From Dyadobacter luticola (GTDB lineage Bacteria > Bacteroidota > Bacteroidia > Cytophagales > Spirosomataceae), in assembly GCF_005860805.1 (NCBI RefSeq), contig NZ_VCEJ01000002.1, forward strand, positions 1,596,375 to 1,660,374: a stretch of 64,000 nt of DNA, in the 5' to 3' direction. Each line of letters begins with the position of its first letter. Position 1 is the first letter of the stretch. The position numbers and the translations under genes were made by a program. The notes below the pieces were generated by a model. That model ran no database searches. It was not told the origin of the DNA and worked only from the letters and a program-made list of their open reading frames with translations. This document shows, piece by piece, positions 54,134-62,408 of the stretch.

Positions 54134-55789
54134 ATGCTTCTCAAAAGCCTTTGGAAATCCAAGCGTTTAAATATCATACTTCTTCTGTTGGTAAACATTG
54201 TCCCATGTTTCGCCCAAAATTTCGAAGCCGACGTTATCGTTTACGGCGGCACCTGCGGGGCTATAACTGCCGCGGTGCAGGTTGTAAAATCCGGCAAAAC
54301 CGTGCTCGTGGTATCTCCTGACAAACATTTAGGCGGGCTTTCTTCCGGAGGGTTGGGTTTTACGGATACGGGCAATAAAGCCGTAATAGGCGGACTTGCG
54401 CGGGAATTTTACCACCGTGTTTTCCTGCATTACGACAAGCCGGAAGCCTGGCAGTGGCAGAAAAAAGACGAATATGGTAACAAGGGCCAGGGTACCCCGG
54501 CCATGGACGGCGCGGATCGCACAATGTGGATCTTCGAGCCGCATGTGGCCGAGCAGGTTTTTGAGGATTTTGCGAAAGAAAATAACCTGAAAATTTACCG
54601 CGATGAGTGGCTCGATCGGAAGAAAGGGGTTGAGAAAAAAAATGGCAAAATCGTGTCCATCAAGACGTTAAGCGGCAAGACATTCAAAGGCAAAATGTTT
54701 ATCGACGCCACTTATGAAGGTGACCTGATGGCGACTGCAGGCGTGAAATATCATGTTGGGCGCGAGGCAAATAGCGTTTATGGCGAAGAGTGGAACGGTA
54801 TCCAGTCGGAGGTTTTTCAGCATGGACATTACTTCAAGAAAAACATCAGTCCGTATAAAATCGAGGGTGACCCGAAAAGTGGCCTGCTACCTTACGTAAG
54901 TGCTGAAAAAATCGGCAAGAAGGGCGACGGCGACCATAAAATCCAGGCCTACTGCTTCCGTATGTGCCTTTCTGCCAATCCTGACAACCGTATTCCTTTC
55001 GCAAAACCGGCGGGTTACGATCCAGGTAAATATGAGCTGCTGGCCAGGGTTTACAAAGCCGGCTGGACTGAAACTTTCGACAAATACGACCCAATTCCGA
55101 ACAAAAAAACGGATACCAACAACCACGGTCCATTCAGCACGGATTTCATCGGCCAAAATTACGACTACCCTGACGCTACTTACGAGCGCAGAAAGCAGAT
55201 CATCAAAGAGCACGAGCAGTACCAAAAAGGGTTAATGTATTATTTGTCAAATGATTCACACGTTCCTGACGAGGTGCGTAAAGAAATGTCCAAATGGGGT
55301 TTGCCCAAAGATGAATTCAAGGACAACGGCGGCTGGCCGCATCAGATCTACGTCCGCGAAGCGCGCAGAATGATTGGCCAGAGTGTGATGACGGAGAACG
55401 AAACATTAGGCAAAAAACCTGTGACACAGTCGGTTGGCATGGGCTCCTACTCCCTTGATGCTCACAATGCGCAGCGCTATGTGAAAGCGGACGGTTTCGT
55501 TCAAAACGAAGGCGATATTGGCGTGCATCCCAAAACGCCGTACAGCATTTCTTATACGGCTATTATTCCGAAAAAGGCTGAATGTCAGAACCTTCTGGTG
55601 CCGGTATGCCTCTCCGCCACCCACATTGCCTACGGCTCCATTCGCATGGAACCCGTCTTCATGATCCTCGGGCAAAGTGCCGCCGCAGCTGCCGTGCAGG
55701 CGATCGATGGCAATCTGGCGGTGCAGGACGTAGATTATGGGAAATTGCGCGAGCAGCTTTTGAAGGATAAACAAAAACTCGAATTTTAA
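54134..55789 (+). CDS. Exported FAD-dependent oxidoreductase
   Basis: A 551-residue protein with a signal peptide (LNIILLLLVNIVPCFA). The FAD-binding Rossmann start is EADVIVYGGTCGAITAAVQVVKSGKTVLVVSP, followed by HLGGLSSGGLGFTDTGN and FIDATYEGDLMATAGV. At the end, ATHIAYGSIRMEPVFMILGQSAAAAA is the typical closing motif of the FAD-dependent oxidoreductase family PF12831. Such exported proteins are widespread in polysaccharide-degrading Bacteroidota and Planctomycetes; the substrate is unknown. It ends overlapping by four bases the convergent stop of the regulator gene. Confidence 0.85.
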   Translation: MLLKSLWKSKRLNIILLLLVNIVPCFAQNFEADVIVYGGTCGAITAAVQVVKSGKTVLVVSPDKHLGGLSSGGLGFTDTGNKAVIGGLAREFYHRVFLHYDKPEAWQWQKKDEYGNKGQGTPAMDGADRTMWIFEPHVAEQVFEDFAKENNLKIYRDEWLDRKKGVEKKNGKIVSIKTLSGKTFKGKMFIDATYEGDLMATAGVKYHVGREANSVYGEEWNGIQSEVFQHGHYFKKNISPYKIEGDPKSGLLPYVSAEKIGKKGDGDHKIQAYCFRMCLSANPDNRIPFAKPAGYDPGKYELLARVYKAGWTETFDKYDPIPNKKTDTNNHGPFSTDFIGQNYDYPDATYERRKQIIKEHEQYQKGLMYYLSNDSHVPDEVRKEMSKWGLPKDEFKDNGGWPHQIYVREARRMIGQSVMTENETLGKKPVTQSVGMGSYSLDAHNAQRYVKADGFVQNEGDIGVHPKTPYSISYTAIIPKKAECQNLLVPVCLSATHIAYGSIRMEPVFMILGQSAAAAAVQAIDGNLAVQDVDYGKLREQLLKDKQKLEF

Positions 55790-56844
55790 TTCCGCATCCG
55801 CACCAGCTTTTCATACTCAAAAACCGTAATCAAGCTTCCTTTCATATCGATCAGCTTTTCGTCTTTGAAGTCTGACAATGTGCGGATTACGGTTTCGGTG
55901 GCGGTGCCTACCATGGAGGCAATGTCTTCGCGGGTGATCGACATGGAGAAGGGTTTGGACCGGTCTTCCTGGTAACGTTGCACCAATGTTACCAGGGCCT
56001 GGGCCACCCTTTTCCGTACCGAATTATATGCCAGATGCAGCAGACGCTCCTCCCGGTCTTTGATTTCGTTGGACAACATCCGGATAAATTTCGCCGCTAC
56101 CTCGCGGTTTCCCTGCAGCAAATTGAAAAAATCATCCTTCGGGATCATAGAGACTTCCGCTTCTTCCAGCGCGATGGCGGTTTCCTGGTAAGGCTCGCCC
56201 TGAAGCAGATCCAGGTAGCCAAAAAAGTCGCCCTCCTTAAACAAGTCGGTAATGTACTCTTTCCCGCTACCGTTTGATTTATAGGCTTTTACTTTTCCTT
56301 TTTGCAAGAAAAAAACATTGGAAGGATAGCTGCCCTCGGTGTATATCGTTTCTTTCTTCTTTAATATTTTCACTTTCTTATCCTCCGCCAGCTTAGCGAT
56401 CAGATCAAAAGATTTCGCTTCCTCAATAAATTGATCCAGACCTTTCGCCGAGCGTTCAAACTGTCTTTTCAGCCGCTCGCTCTTTTTTAGGCGCATTTCG
56501 ACAATGTTCAGCAGCTCCACATCATCGTATGGTTTTGTCAAATAATCGTCGGCGCCCATCGTCATACCTTTGCGATAATCCTCCTTTTCAGCTTTCGCGG
56601 TCAAAAACACAAATGGAATGTTAGCCGTACTTTCATCTTTCCCCAACAAATGAAGCACGCCGTAACCATCCAGCTCCGGCATCATAATGTCGCAAATGAT
56701 CAGGTCAGGCTGAAAAGTGCTGGTGAGCTGCACGCCTTCTTTTCCGTTTTTGGCAGTCTCCACTTTGTAATTAGCCAGTTCCAGAATTTCAGCCGTATTC
56801 TCCCGCATTTCGGGATTATCCTCAATTAGTAGTATCTTTTTCAA
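55786..56844 (-). CDS. Response regulator fused to a Crp/Fnr-type transcription factor
   Basis: A 352-residue regulator. Residues 1-125 are a receiver domain with phospho-acceptor Asp52 (LIICDIMMPELDG), switch Thr in FLTAKAE and Lys in YLTKPYD. A linker helix leads to a cyclic-nucleotide-binding fold (about 145-265; IYTEGSYPSNVFFLQKGKVKAY, GDFFGYLDLLQGEPY) and a Crp-type helix-turn-helix (about 290-345; ITREDIASMVGTATETVIRTLS). There is no N-terminal Cys cluster, so it does not sense oxygen like FNR itself. TTG is the start, overlapping the kinase stop (TTGA). It probably combines FixJ and FixK roles for the cbb3/hemN genes next door. Confidence 0.88.
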   Translation of the reverse strand: MKKILLIEDNPEMRENTAEILELANYKVETAKNGKEGVQLTSTFQPDLIICDIMMPELDGYGVLHLLGKDESTANIPFVFLTAKAEKEDYRKGMTMGADDYLTKPYDDVELLNIVEMRLKKSERLKRQFERSAKGLDQFIEEAKSFDLIAKLAEDKKVKILKKKETIYTEGSYPSNVFFLQKGKVKAYKSNGSGKEYITDLFKEGDFFGYLDLLQGEPYQETAIALEEAEVSMIPKDDFFNLLQGNREVAAKFIRMLSNEIKDREERLLHLAYNSVRKRVAQALVTLVQRYQEDRSKPFSMSITREDIASMVGTATETVIRTLSDFKDEKLIDMKGSLITVFEYEKLVRMRN

Positions 56845-58112
56845 TGTTCGCCGGAAATTTTAGATGGAGATGTGTTGGGTAAATTGACGAAAAAGGTTGT
56901 CCCTTCGCCTACCTGGCTGGAAAATGTCACGCTTCCTCCCATCAGGTCTACGTAGTTACTTACAATGTTGAGTCCGAGGCCGGTGCCTTGCGTGGTACCT
57001 GCATTATGTGCGCGGAAAAAGCGGTCGAACACATTGGGCTGGTCTTTTTCGGGGATACCGATGCCTTCGTCGCGCACTTCTATGTTGACTTCCTTTTCGT
57101 CGGCGGTAACATTTAGGAAAATGCGTTTTCCAGGTTCGGAGTATTTGATACAATTTGAAAGCAGGTTAAAGAGAATGTTCCGCAAAAGCTGTTTATCCAG
57201 CCAAACTTCCTCAATACCAGTATATTCAAATAAAATCCTTTGGTTTTCTTTACACAGCCCGTGAATTTCTTCAATCAATGTTTTACAAAAACTTTCCAGC
57301 TCTACGAGTACCGGAATGCTGTGCACCCGGCCTTCTTCGAGCTTGCCGATGGAAAGAAAATCATTGAGGATTTCGGTCAGGTTGGTTACCGCAGACTTGA
57401 TTCGCTGAACATGTTTCTGGCGTTTTTCTTCCTCCTCGGTGGTATTATATCTGCCAATCAGCGAGGCCGAGGACAAAATCGTTGCCAGCGGCGTGCGGAA
57501 TTCGTGGGACGCGATGGTCACGAACTGACTTTTCATGTTGTTCAGTTCCTTTTCTTTTTTCAAAGCCCGGATCACTTCCTCCTGCGATTCTTCCACTTTT
57601 TTAACCGCTTTCGCCAATTCTTTGGTACGCTGTGCCACTCGTTCTTCCAGTTCAGCATTCAACTTTTGTATTTCCAAATTCGCCTCACGGATGCGGTTCT
57701 CCTGCTTTTTGCGCTCCGTAATGTCGATCACAAAGCTCACTACAAACTCGCCGTCGCTGGTTTGAAAAGGGCTCAGACTTACTTCAACCGGAAACTCGCT
57801 GCCGTCGAAACGCCTGGCAAAAAGATCCATCGCGTGGCCCATCCCGCGCGCCCGCGGAGCTTCCAGGTACTGGTCGCGGTAGCGGACATGGTTACCGGCG
57901 AATCGCTGGGGAATCAATGATTCAATTTTCTTGCCGGTCAGCTCCAAATCCGTGTATCCGAAAAGCTCTTTGGCCTTGGGGTTGAGCATCACAATCGTGC
58001 CCAATTTGTCCACCACCACAATCCCCTCCGTCGCATGTTTAAAAAGCGCGTCGAGCATTTCAATATGCCGTGTTATCACCTTGGTATGTGTTAAAATATC
58101 CCTGTCAAACAT
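56841..58112 (-). CDS. PAS-domain sensor histidine kinase, FixL-like
   Basis: A 423-residue cytoplasmic histidine kinase without membrane segments. PAS domain at about 15-140 (ALFKHATEGIVVVDKLGTIVMLN, RRFDGSEFPVEVSLSPF), a coiled coil (about 140-200), HisKA with phospho-His in TIASHEFRTPLATIL, and HATPase (NILFNLLSNCIKYS, DEGIGIPE, GTGLGLNIV). The layout resembles FixL. A His (GNHVRYRDQY) aligns with the FixL heme-ligand region, but this His also occurs in non-heme PAS domains, so heme binding is undecided. It is translationally coupled to the REC-Crp regulator and lies downstream of hemN. Confidence 0.88.
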   Translation of the reverse strand: MFDRDILTHTKVITRHIEMLDALFKHATEGIVVVDKLGTIVMLNPKAKELFGYTDLELTGKKIESLIPQRFAGNHVRYRDQYLEAPRARGMGHAMDLFARRFDGSEFPVEVSLSPFQTSDGEFVVSFVIDITERKKQENRIREANLEIQKLNAELEERVAQRTKELAKAVKKVEESQEEVIRALKKEKELNNMKSQFVTIASHEFRTPLATILSSASLIGRYNTTEEEEKRQKHVQRIKSAVTNLTEILNDFLSIGKLEEGRVHSIPVLVELESFCKTLIEEIHGLCKENQRILFEYTGIEEVWLDKQLLRNILFNLLSNCIKYSEPGKRIFLNVTADEKEVNIEVRDEGIGIPEKDQPNVFDRFFRAHNAGTTQGTGLGLNIVSNYVDLMGGSVTFSSQVGEGTTFFVNLPNTSPSKISGEH

Positions 58113-58157
58113 GGGAAAGGTACGTTACATCGGTGAAATGGACAAGGCAAATCGGGG

Positions 58158-59525
58158 TTAAACAGTCTGGCTGAACAGCGCGGTTTCGGGCTGCTGCTCC
58201 CACAGACGGGCATCGAAAGCCATGCAAATGTTGCGGATAAATGGCTTCCCTTTTTCGGTTACTTTAATGCTAAAAGGTTTAAATTCAATCAGTTCATCAA
58301 ATTCCATTTCCGAGAGCCGCTCGATGGACTTGAAGAGGTCAATGCAAACTTCGCCCGGATTCAGCCAGGAAGTTTCGAAGCGTGTCATGAGTTTCAAAAT
58401 GTGTTTGCGAAGGATCAGGTCGTCTCTTGTGAGGATATGTCCGCGGAAAATCGGCAGCTCACCGGCTTCGGTCCTGGCGTAATAATCTTCCACTTTCTTC
58501 TCATTTTGCACATAACCCCACCAGCTGTCACTGATGGCCGATGCGCCCAGGCCGATCAGTAATTGGGTTTGCGTATCGGTATAGCCCATAAAATTCCGGT
58601 GAAGGCGGTTTTTCTGTTGTGCTTTGTAGAGCTCGTCGGATTCCAAAGCAAAATGATCCATGCCAATATCCTTATAACCAGCGAGTTCCAGCACATTGCG
58701 TCCGGTTTCGTAAATCGCCATCTTTTTGTCAGGATCGGGCAGGTCTTGTTCGGTAAAATTCCTTTGGCCGGGTTTGATCCAGGGCACGTGGGCGTAGCTG
58801 TAAAATGCAATGCGGTCGGGTTTGAGCTGGATCACGCGGTGCATGGTTTCCATCATGTAGCAGGCTTTCTGATGTGGCAATCCGTAGACCATGTCGAAGT
58901 TGATACTTGTGTAACCGATCTCCCGTGCCCTTAATGTCAGTGTTTTAACCTGCTCATAAGTTTGTTGACGGTTAATAATCGCCAGCACCGTCGGGTTAAA
59001 ATCCTGCACACCAATGCTGATCCTCCTGAATCCCAGATCGAATAATGTTTGCAAATGTGCCTCTGTGGTATTGCCGGGATGCGCCTCAAAGCCAAACTGC
59101 GCTTTGGGATGAACAACCGAGCCGTGCAGCAGGCCGAGGATCAATATTTGAAGATTTTCAGGACTAAAAAACGTTGGGGTACCGCCGCCCAAATGAATTT
59201 CCCTGATGACTGGCTTCGCATCCCCTAAAACCGACAAATACATCGCCCATTCACTCAGAACCGCGGCTATGTACTTTTTTTCAACTGCATGATTGATCGT
59301 AATACGCGTGTTGCAACCGCAGTAGCTGCACAAACTTTCACAAAAAGGGAGGTGTATGTATAAACTGATGCCCTGCCCGGAAGACTGTGAAACCGCGAAG
59401 GTATCCTGCACCAGATCGAGCCAGCGGGCCTGGCTGGGCGGCGTTTTTTGCCAGTAGGGAACGGTTGGGTAGCTGGTATAGCGCGGTCCCGGCGTGTTGT
59501 ATTTAAAAAGCAGGTCCTTGTCCAT
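58158..59525 (-). CDS. hemN: Oxygen-independent coproporphyrinogen III dehydrogenase
   Basis: A 455-residue radical SAM enzyme that oxidatively decarboxylates coproporphyrinogen III to protoporphyrinogen IX without oxygen, in the cytoplasm. The [4Fe-4S]/SAM motif is C62-x3-C66-x2-C69 with C71. NTPGPRYTSYPT at the N-terminus and HLGGGTPTFFSPENL are typical of true HemN rather than HemW. The C-terminal HemN domain is present (ILRKHILKLMTRFETSW). I chose ATG 59523-59525; the frame has 11 more codons, but these cover an inverted-repeat operator. It supplies heme under low oxygen, when the cbb3 oxidase encoded upstream is made. Confidence 0.93.
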   Translation of the reverse strand: MDKDLLFKYNTPGPRYTSYPTVPYWQKTPPSQARWLDLVQDTFAVSQSSGQGISLYIHLPFCESLCSYCGCNTRITINHAVEKKYIAAVLSEWAMYLSVLGDAKPVIREIHLGGGTPTFFSPENLQILILGLLHGSVVHPKAQFGFEAHPGNTTEAHLQTLFDLGFRRISIGVQDFNPTVLAIINRQQTYEQVKTLTLRAREIGYTSINFDMVYGLPHQKACYMMETMHRVIQLKPDRIAFYSYAHVPWIKPGQRNFTEQDLPDPDKKMAIYETGRNVLELAGYKDIGMDHFALESDELYKAQQKNRLHRNFMGYTDTQTQLLIGLGASAISDSWWGYVQNEKKVEDYYARTEAGELPIFRGHILTRDDLILRKHILKLMTRFETSWLNPGEVCIDLFKSIERLSEMEFDELIEFKPFSIKVTEKGKPFIRNICMAFDARLWEQQPETALFSQTV

Positions 59526-59535
59526 GGTTATCGTG

Positions 59536-59563
59536 TTTTGATTTTTACTGTGGATCAAAACTA
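59536..59563 (-). promoter_or_regulatory. Inverted-repeat operator overlapping the hemN -7 element
   Basis: TTTTGAT (59536-59542) and ATCAAAA (59554-59560) form a perfect 7-bp inverted repeat with an 11-base spacer. The outer half overlaps TAGTTTTG on the minus strand (59563-59556), an exact TAnnTTTG match. The spacer is longer than in an FNR/CRP box (TTGAT-N4-ATCAA). Confidence 0.45.
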
Positions 59564-59621
59564 GAAATGTGCAGATTCGGAAAACATGACTTTTATCAGG
59601 ATTTGGACTAACCTTTGCCGG

Positions 59622-60332
59622 TTACTTACCGTGGCAAACCGTGATCTGCGCAGCCGTAGCATGTTGGCCTGCATTAGGATATTGAATTAAAATACCCCTG
59701 ACAACCAGCACCAAACCCGCCAGAGCAATCACCACCGGCGCCAGCTTATGAAACCGCGACCGCAACCCAGGCGTCAGCCAGTTTTTAAAAAAACCGACCG
59801 CCATCATCATAGGTAATGTTCCTGTTCCAAAAATGAACATGTAAACCGCGCCGCTCGCAGCATTGCCGGTAGCCGCCGAACTTACGAGCGCCAGATAAAC
59901 CAGCCCGCACGGCAGTAAACCATTTAAAATACCCAATAAAAAGCGCCCGGTCATACTGCGGCTTCTTAGCATCGTCGACATATTTTTCTTTAAACTGCTG
60001 ATCAGTTTGGCCCAAATCTTCGGCGGATGCAGCCATATTCCCAGGCTTTTAGGCCAAAGGACATAAGCCAGCATCCCGATTCCCACGAGTATCGACAAAT
60101 ATTTGAGATAGCCCATCCACGCCACCGCGTTTCCAAAAAATCCGATCAGTGCGCCGAGCGCTGCGTAAGAAGTTGTGCGACCAACATTGTACAACATTAA
60201 CCCTGTAAACTGCCGCCACCGGTTTCCTTGCTGCACCGGTAAAGCCAGCGCAATCGGCCCGCACATACAGATACAATGAAAACTGCTCAAAAGCCCCATC
60301 GACAATGCGAGATAGGGAAGCACGCCAGCCAT
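59622..60332 (-). CDS. Sulfite exporter TauE/SafE-type (UreH-like) membrane protein in cco cluster
   Basis: A 236-residue membrane protein with about six segments. FHCICMCGPIALALP near the N-terminus carries a His/Cys cluster (H-x-C-x-C-x-C) typical of the UreH/SafE-like proteins linked to copper handling and cytochrome oxidase assembly. GLLPCGLVYLALVSSAATG is the second conserved block. It overlaps the ccoH stop by one base (TAATG), so it belongs to the cco operon and probably helps deliver copper or redox cofactors to the oxidase. Confidence 0.85.
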   Translation of the reverse strand: MAGVLPYLALSMGLLSSFHCICMCGPIALALPVQQGNRWRQFTGLMLYNVGRTTSYAALGALIGFFGNAVAWMGYLKYLSILVGIGMLAYVLWPKSLGIWLHPPKIWAKLISSLKKNMSTMLRSRSMTGRFLLGILNGLLPCGLVYLALVSSAATGNAASGAVYMFIFGTGTLPMMMAVGFFKNWLTPGLRSRFHKLAPVVIALAGLVLVVRGILIQYPNAGQHATAAQITVCHGK

Positions 60333-60781
60333 TATTTCGAATGTTTAATGGTTACAACACCTTCATTCCAAAAGGTTTGAGCACCGCTTTTCCAATCAAT
60401 CTGCAAATGATAAGTGCCTTCTGGAATGCTGGCAGCAGGAATGAATTGTGCATGCTCGCCAGGCTGAACATCAAATTTGCGGTCGTTTTTATCATCCGCC
60501 GGGCAGTAAAAACCGATCTCTCCTGACAGTGTCTTGGGATCAATGTTAGCCGGAAATGTAATGTAAATCCCACCTTCCTCCACCTTCCAAGCCAGCGGCT
60601 CAGCCAGCGCCCGCGTACGTTCGATCTTGTCGATTTTGTCCTGAAACCTCAGTTCTTCGTCGTAGTAATGTTCCGTCACGAGATCGATTTTCTGCCCGAC
60701 GCTCATTGTGACCAGCATCAAAATCATGGCCACGAAGCCCAGGTATAATGCTGTAATTCCGGTACCCCAGTTGAATTTCAT
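60332..60781 (-). CDS. ccoH: FixH/CcoH family protein
   Basis: A 149-residue protein with one N-terminal membrane helix (GITALYLGFVAMILMLVTMSV) and a periplasmic beta-sandwich domain (FPANIDPKTLSGEIGFYCP, GTYHLQIDWKSGAQTFW). This is the FixH fold. CcoH binds and stabilises the cbb3 oxidase during assembly. The DLVTEHYYDEELRFQDKIDK segment after the helix is a hallmark of Bacteroidota FixH. It lies one base after ccoG and is coupled to the SafE-like gene downstream. Confidence 0.9.
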   Translation of the reverse strand: MKFNWGTGITALYLGFVAMILMLVTMSVGQKIDLVTEHYYDEELRFQDKIDKIERTRALAEPLAWKVEEGGIYITFPANIDPKTLSGEIGFYCPADDKNDRKFDVQPGEHAQFIPAASIPEGTYHLQIDWKSGAQTFWNEGVVTIKHSK

Positions 60782-60782
60782 A

Positions 60783-62183
60783 TTATTCTCTTGCTAAAAA
60801 TGTTGTTTCAAATCCCTCCAAACGCTCATTTCCCTGCCAGACGGATAATTTCAAAACCGTTTTCCGTTTCCGCAATTTCGCTTTCGGGATGGTAATAAAC
60901 ATTGTCCCTTCGACCATCCCGGCTGCGTCCAGCCTCAAATCCGGTTTGCCCGCGAAAACCAGTTTCCCCTCCACATTTTCCAGCCGGATCACAGGATTTA
61001 CAATGTGATTGGTTTTATTAAAAATCTTGAATGTATACAGGTTGCTGACGGTTTGATCAGGGTTTTCAATGAACTGGCTGCCCGGCGCGCGGAGCAAAGA
61101 GGTTTGCGTATCGGACCGGTTAACAATCACAAAACCCAATGTTGACCAAAGCAAAACCAGCACCGCCGCATAGCCGATCACCCGCGGTGTCACGAGCTTT
61201 TTGGTTTTATTCACAATAGCATTTTCCGAAGTGTAGCGGATCAGCCCCGTTTCAAAACCCACTTTTTCCATAATCGAATCGCAGGTATCAATGCAGGCCG
61301 TGCAGTTCACACATTCCATCTGCAGGCCATCCCGGATGTCGATACCCGTCGGGCACACCGCTACACATTGAAAACAATTCACACAATCACCTTCGGGCCT
61401 CTCTTTACCTTTATGGATTTTTCCGCGCGGCTCTCCTCTTTCATGATCGTAAGCGACGGCAATAGTATTCCGGTCCATAAAAACACTTTGCAAACGACCG
61501 TAGGGACATACCACCGTGCAAGCCTGATCGCGCAGCCACGCAAAATTGAAATAAAACAATGCCGTGAAACCGGCGATTCCCGAGAAAAGTGCCAGGTGAT
61601 CTTGCAGCGGCTCTCGGATGATTTTAGCTAATTCATCTACGCCTAAAACATAGGCAAGCAAGAGATTGGCAATCGCAAATGAAACCAGCAGGAATAAGCT
61701 ATACTTACTTCCTTTTTTCAAAATCTTATCCGAAGTCCAGGGCGCTTTGTTTAACAGTTTCTGTTTAGTAGCATCGCCTTCGATCCAATATTCGATCTTG
61801 CGAAAAACCATTTCCATAAAAACCGTCTGCGGACAAGCCCATCCACACCATAACCTCCCCAAAATCGTCGTAAACAGCACCACAAATACCATAAACGACA
61901 ACATCGTCAGCCCAAAAAGCCAGTAATCCTGCGGCCCAATGAACATCCCGAAAATGATAAATTTCCGCTCAATCACATTAAAAAGCAGCATGGGCTGGCC
62001 ATTCAATTTCACAAAAGGCCCGGCGAAAAGTAATGTCAGGATAATCGCCGTAAATGCAACCCGGCGGTTATGCCATTTGCCTTTTGGCTTTTGCGGGTAA
62101 AACCAGTTGCGTTTTCCCGCTTCGCTGACGGCGTTGAAGTTGTCGCGGAAGGATTCAGGTGCGGTAATGTGTGGAGTTATCAT
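60783..62183 (-). CDS. ccoG: Cytochrome c oxidase accessory protein CcoG (ferredoxin-type)
   Basis: A 466-residue membrane iron-sulfur protein from ATG 62181-62183; a GTG six codons earlier is possible. About five membrane segments, the RLWCGWACPQTVF motif, two [4Fe-4S] clusters (CVNCFQCVAVC and CVNCTACIDTC) and a C-terminal Ig-like domain (about 360-466) match CcoG/RdxA. It reduces Cu(II) so copper can be inserted into the cbb3 oxidase. A 225-base gap with a large palindrome separates it from ccoP, so it may have its own promoter or depend on read-through. Confidence 0.93.
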   Translation of the reverse strand: MITPHITAPESFRDNFNAVSEAGKRNWFYPQKPKGKWHNRRVAFTAIILTLLFAGPFVKLNGQPMLLFNVIERKFIIFGMFIGPQDYWLFGLTMLSFMVFVVLFTTILGRLWCGWACPQTVFMEMVFRKIEYWIEGDATKQKLLNKAPWTSDKILKKGSKYSLFLLVSFAIANLLLAYVLGVDELAKIIREPLQDHLALFSGIAGFTALFYFNFAWLRDQACTVVCPYGRLQSVFMDRNTIAVAYDHERGEPRGKIHKGKERPEGDCVNCFQCVAVCPTGIDIRDGLQMECVNCTACIDTCDSIMEKVGFETGLIRYTSENAIVNKTKKLVTPRVIGYAAVLVLLWSTLGFVIVNRSDTQTSLLRAPGSQFIENPDQTVSNLYTFKIFNKTNHIVNPVIRLENVEGKLVFAGKPDLRLDAAGMVEGTMFITIPKAKLRKRKTVLKLSVWQGNERLEGFETTFLARE

Positions 62184-62241
62184 TGTTTTAGTGAGAAGCA
62201 CTTTGTTGTTTGTTGACTTTCGTTTGAATATGATGCTTTTT

Positions 62242-62357
62242 TGTCATGCTGAGCGGAGTCGAAGCACGTCACATGCTTGGCACAATGCAAAAAGGGCGTC
62301 GTTCCGAGCCAGTAGCTTGCTTCGACCGCCCGGCGGCCCGGTCCGCTCAGCATGACA
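62242..62357. repeat. 116-bp nested palindromic extragenic repeat
   Basis: A perfect 16-bp outer inverted repeat TGTCATGCTGAGCGGA (62242-62257) / TCCGCTCAGCATGACA (62342-62357) encloses an inner pair GTCGAAGCA (62259-62267) / TGCTTCGAC (62318-62326). I recall the core TGTCATGCTGAGCG-AGTCGAAGC as a dispersed intergenic repeat in Bacteroidota genomes. It can fold into one long hairpin between ccoP and ccoG. There is no ORF. Confidence 0.75.
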
Positions 62358-62408
62358 TGTAGGGCATCTCGCTTCGATAGATGAATCTGGCTAGCCAAGG
62401 CATGAAAG

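Noticed and set aside
57240..57920. 226-codon plus-strand ORF rich in Phe
   Set aside because: It is the shadow of the histidine kinase coiled coil and HATPase region.
56841..58112. Heme-binding FixL PAS domain
   Set aside because: A His falls in the right place, but the same His is usual in non-heme PAS domains and the distal FixL Arg is not conserved. Kept only as a possibility.
59536..59560. Canonical FNR/CRP box upstream of hemN
   Set aside because: The half-sites match but the spacing is 11 instead of 4 bases, so I call it only an inverted repeat of unknown binder.
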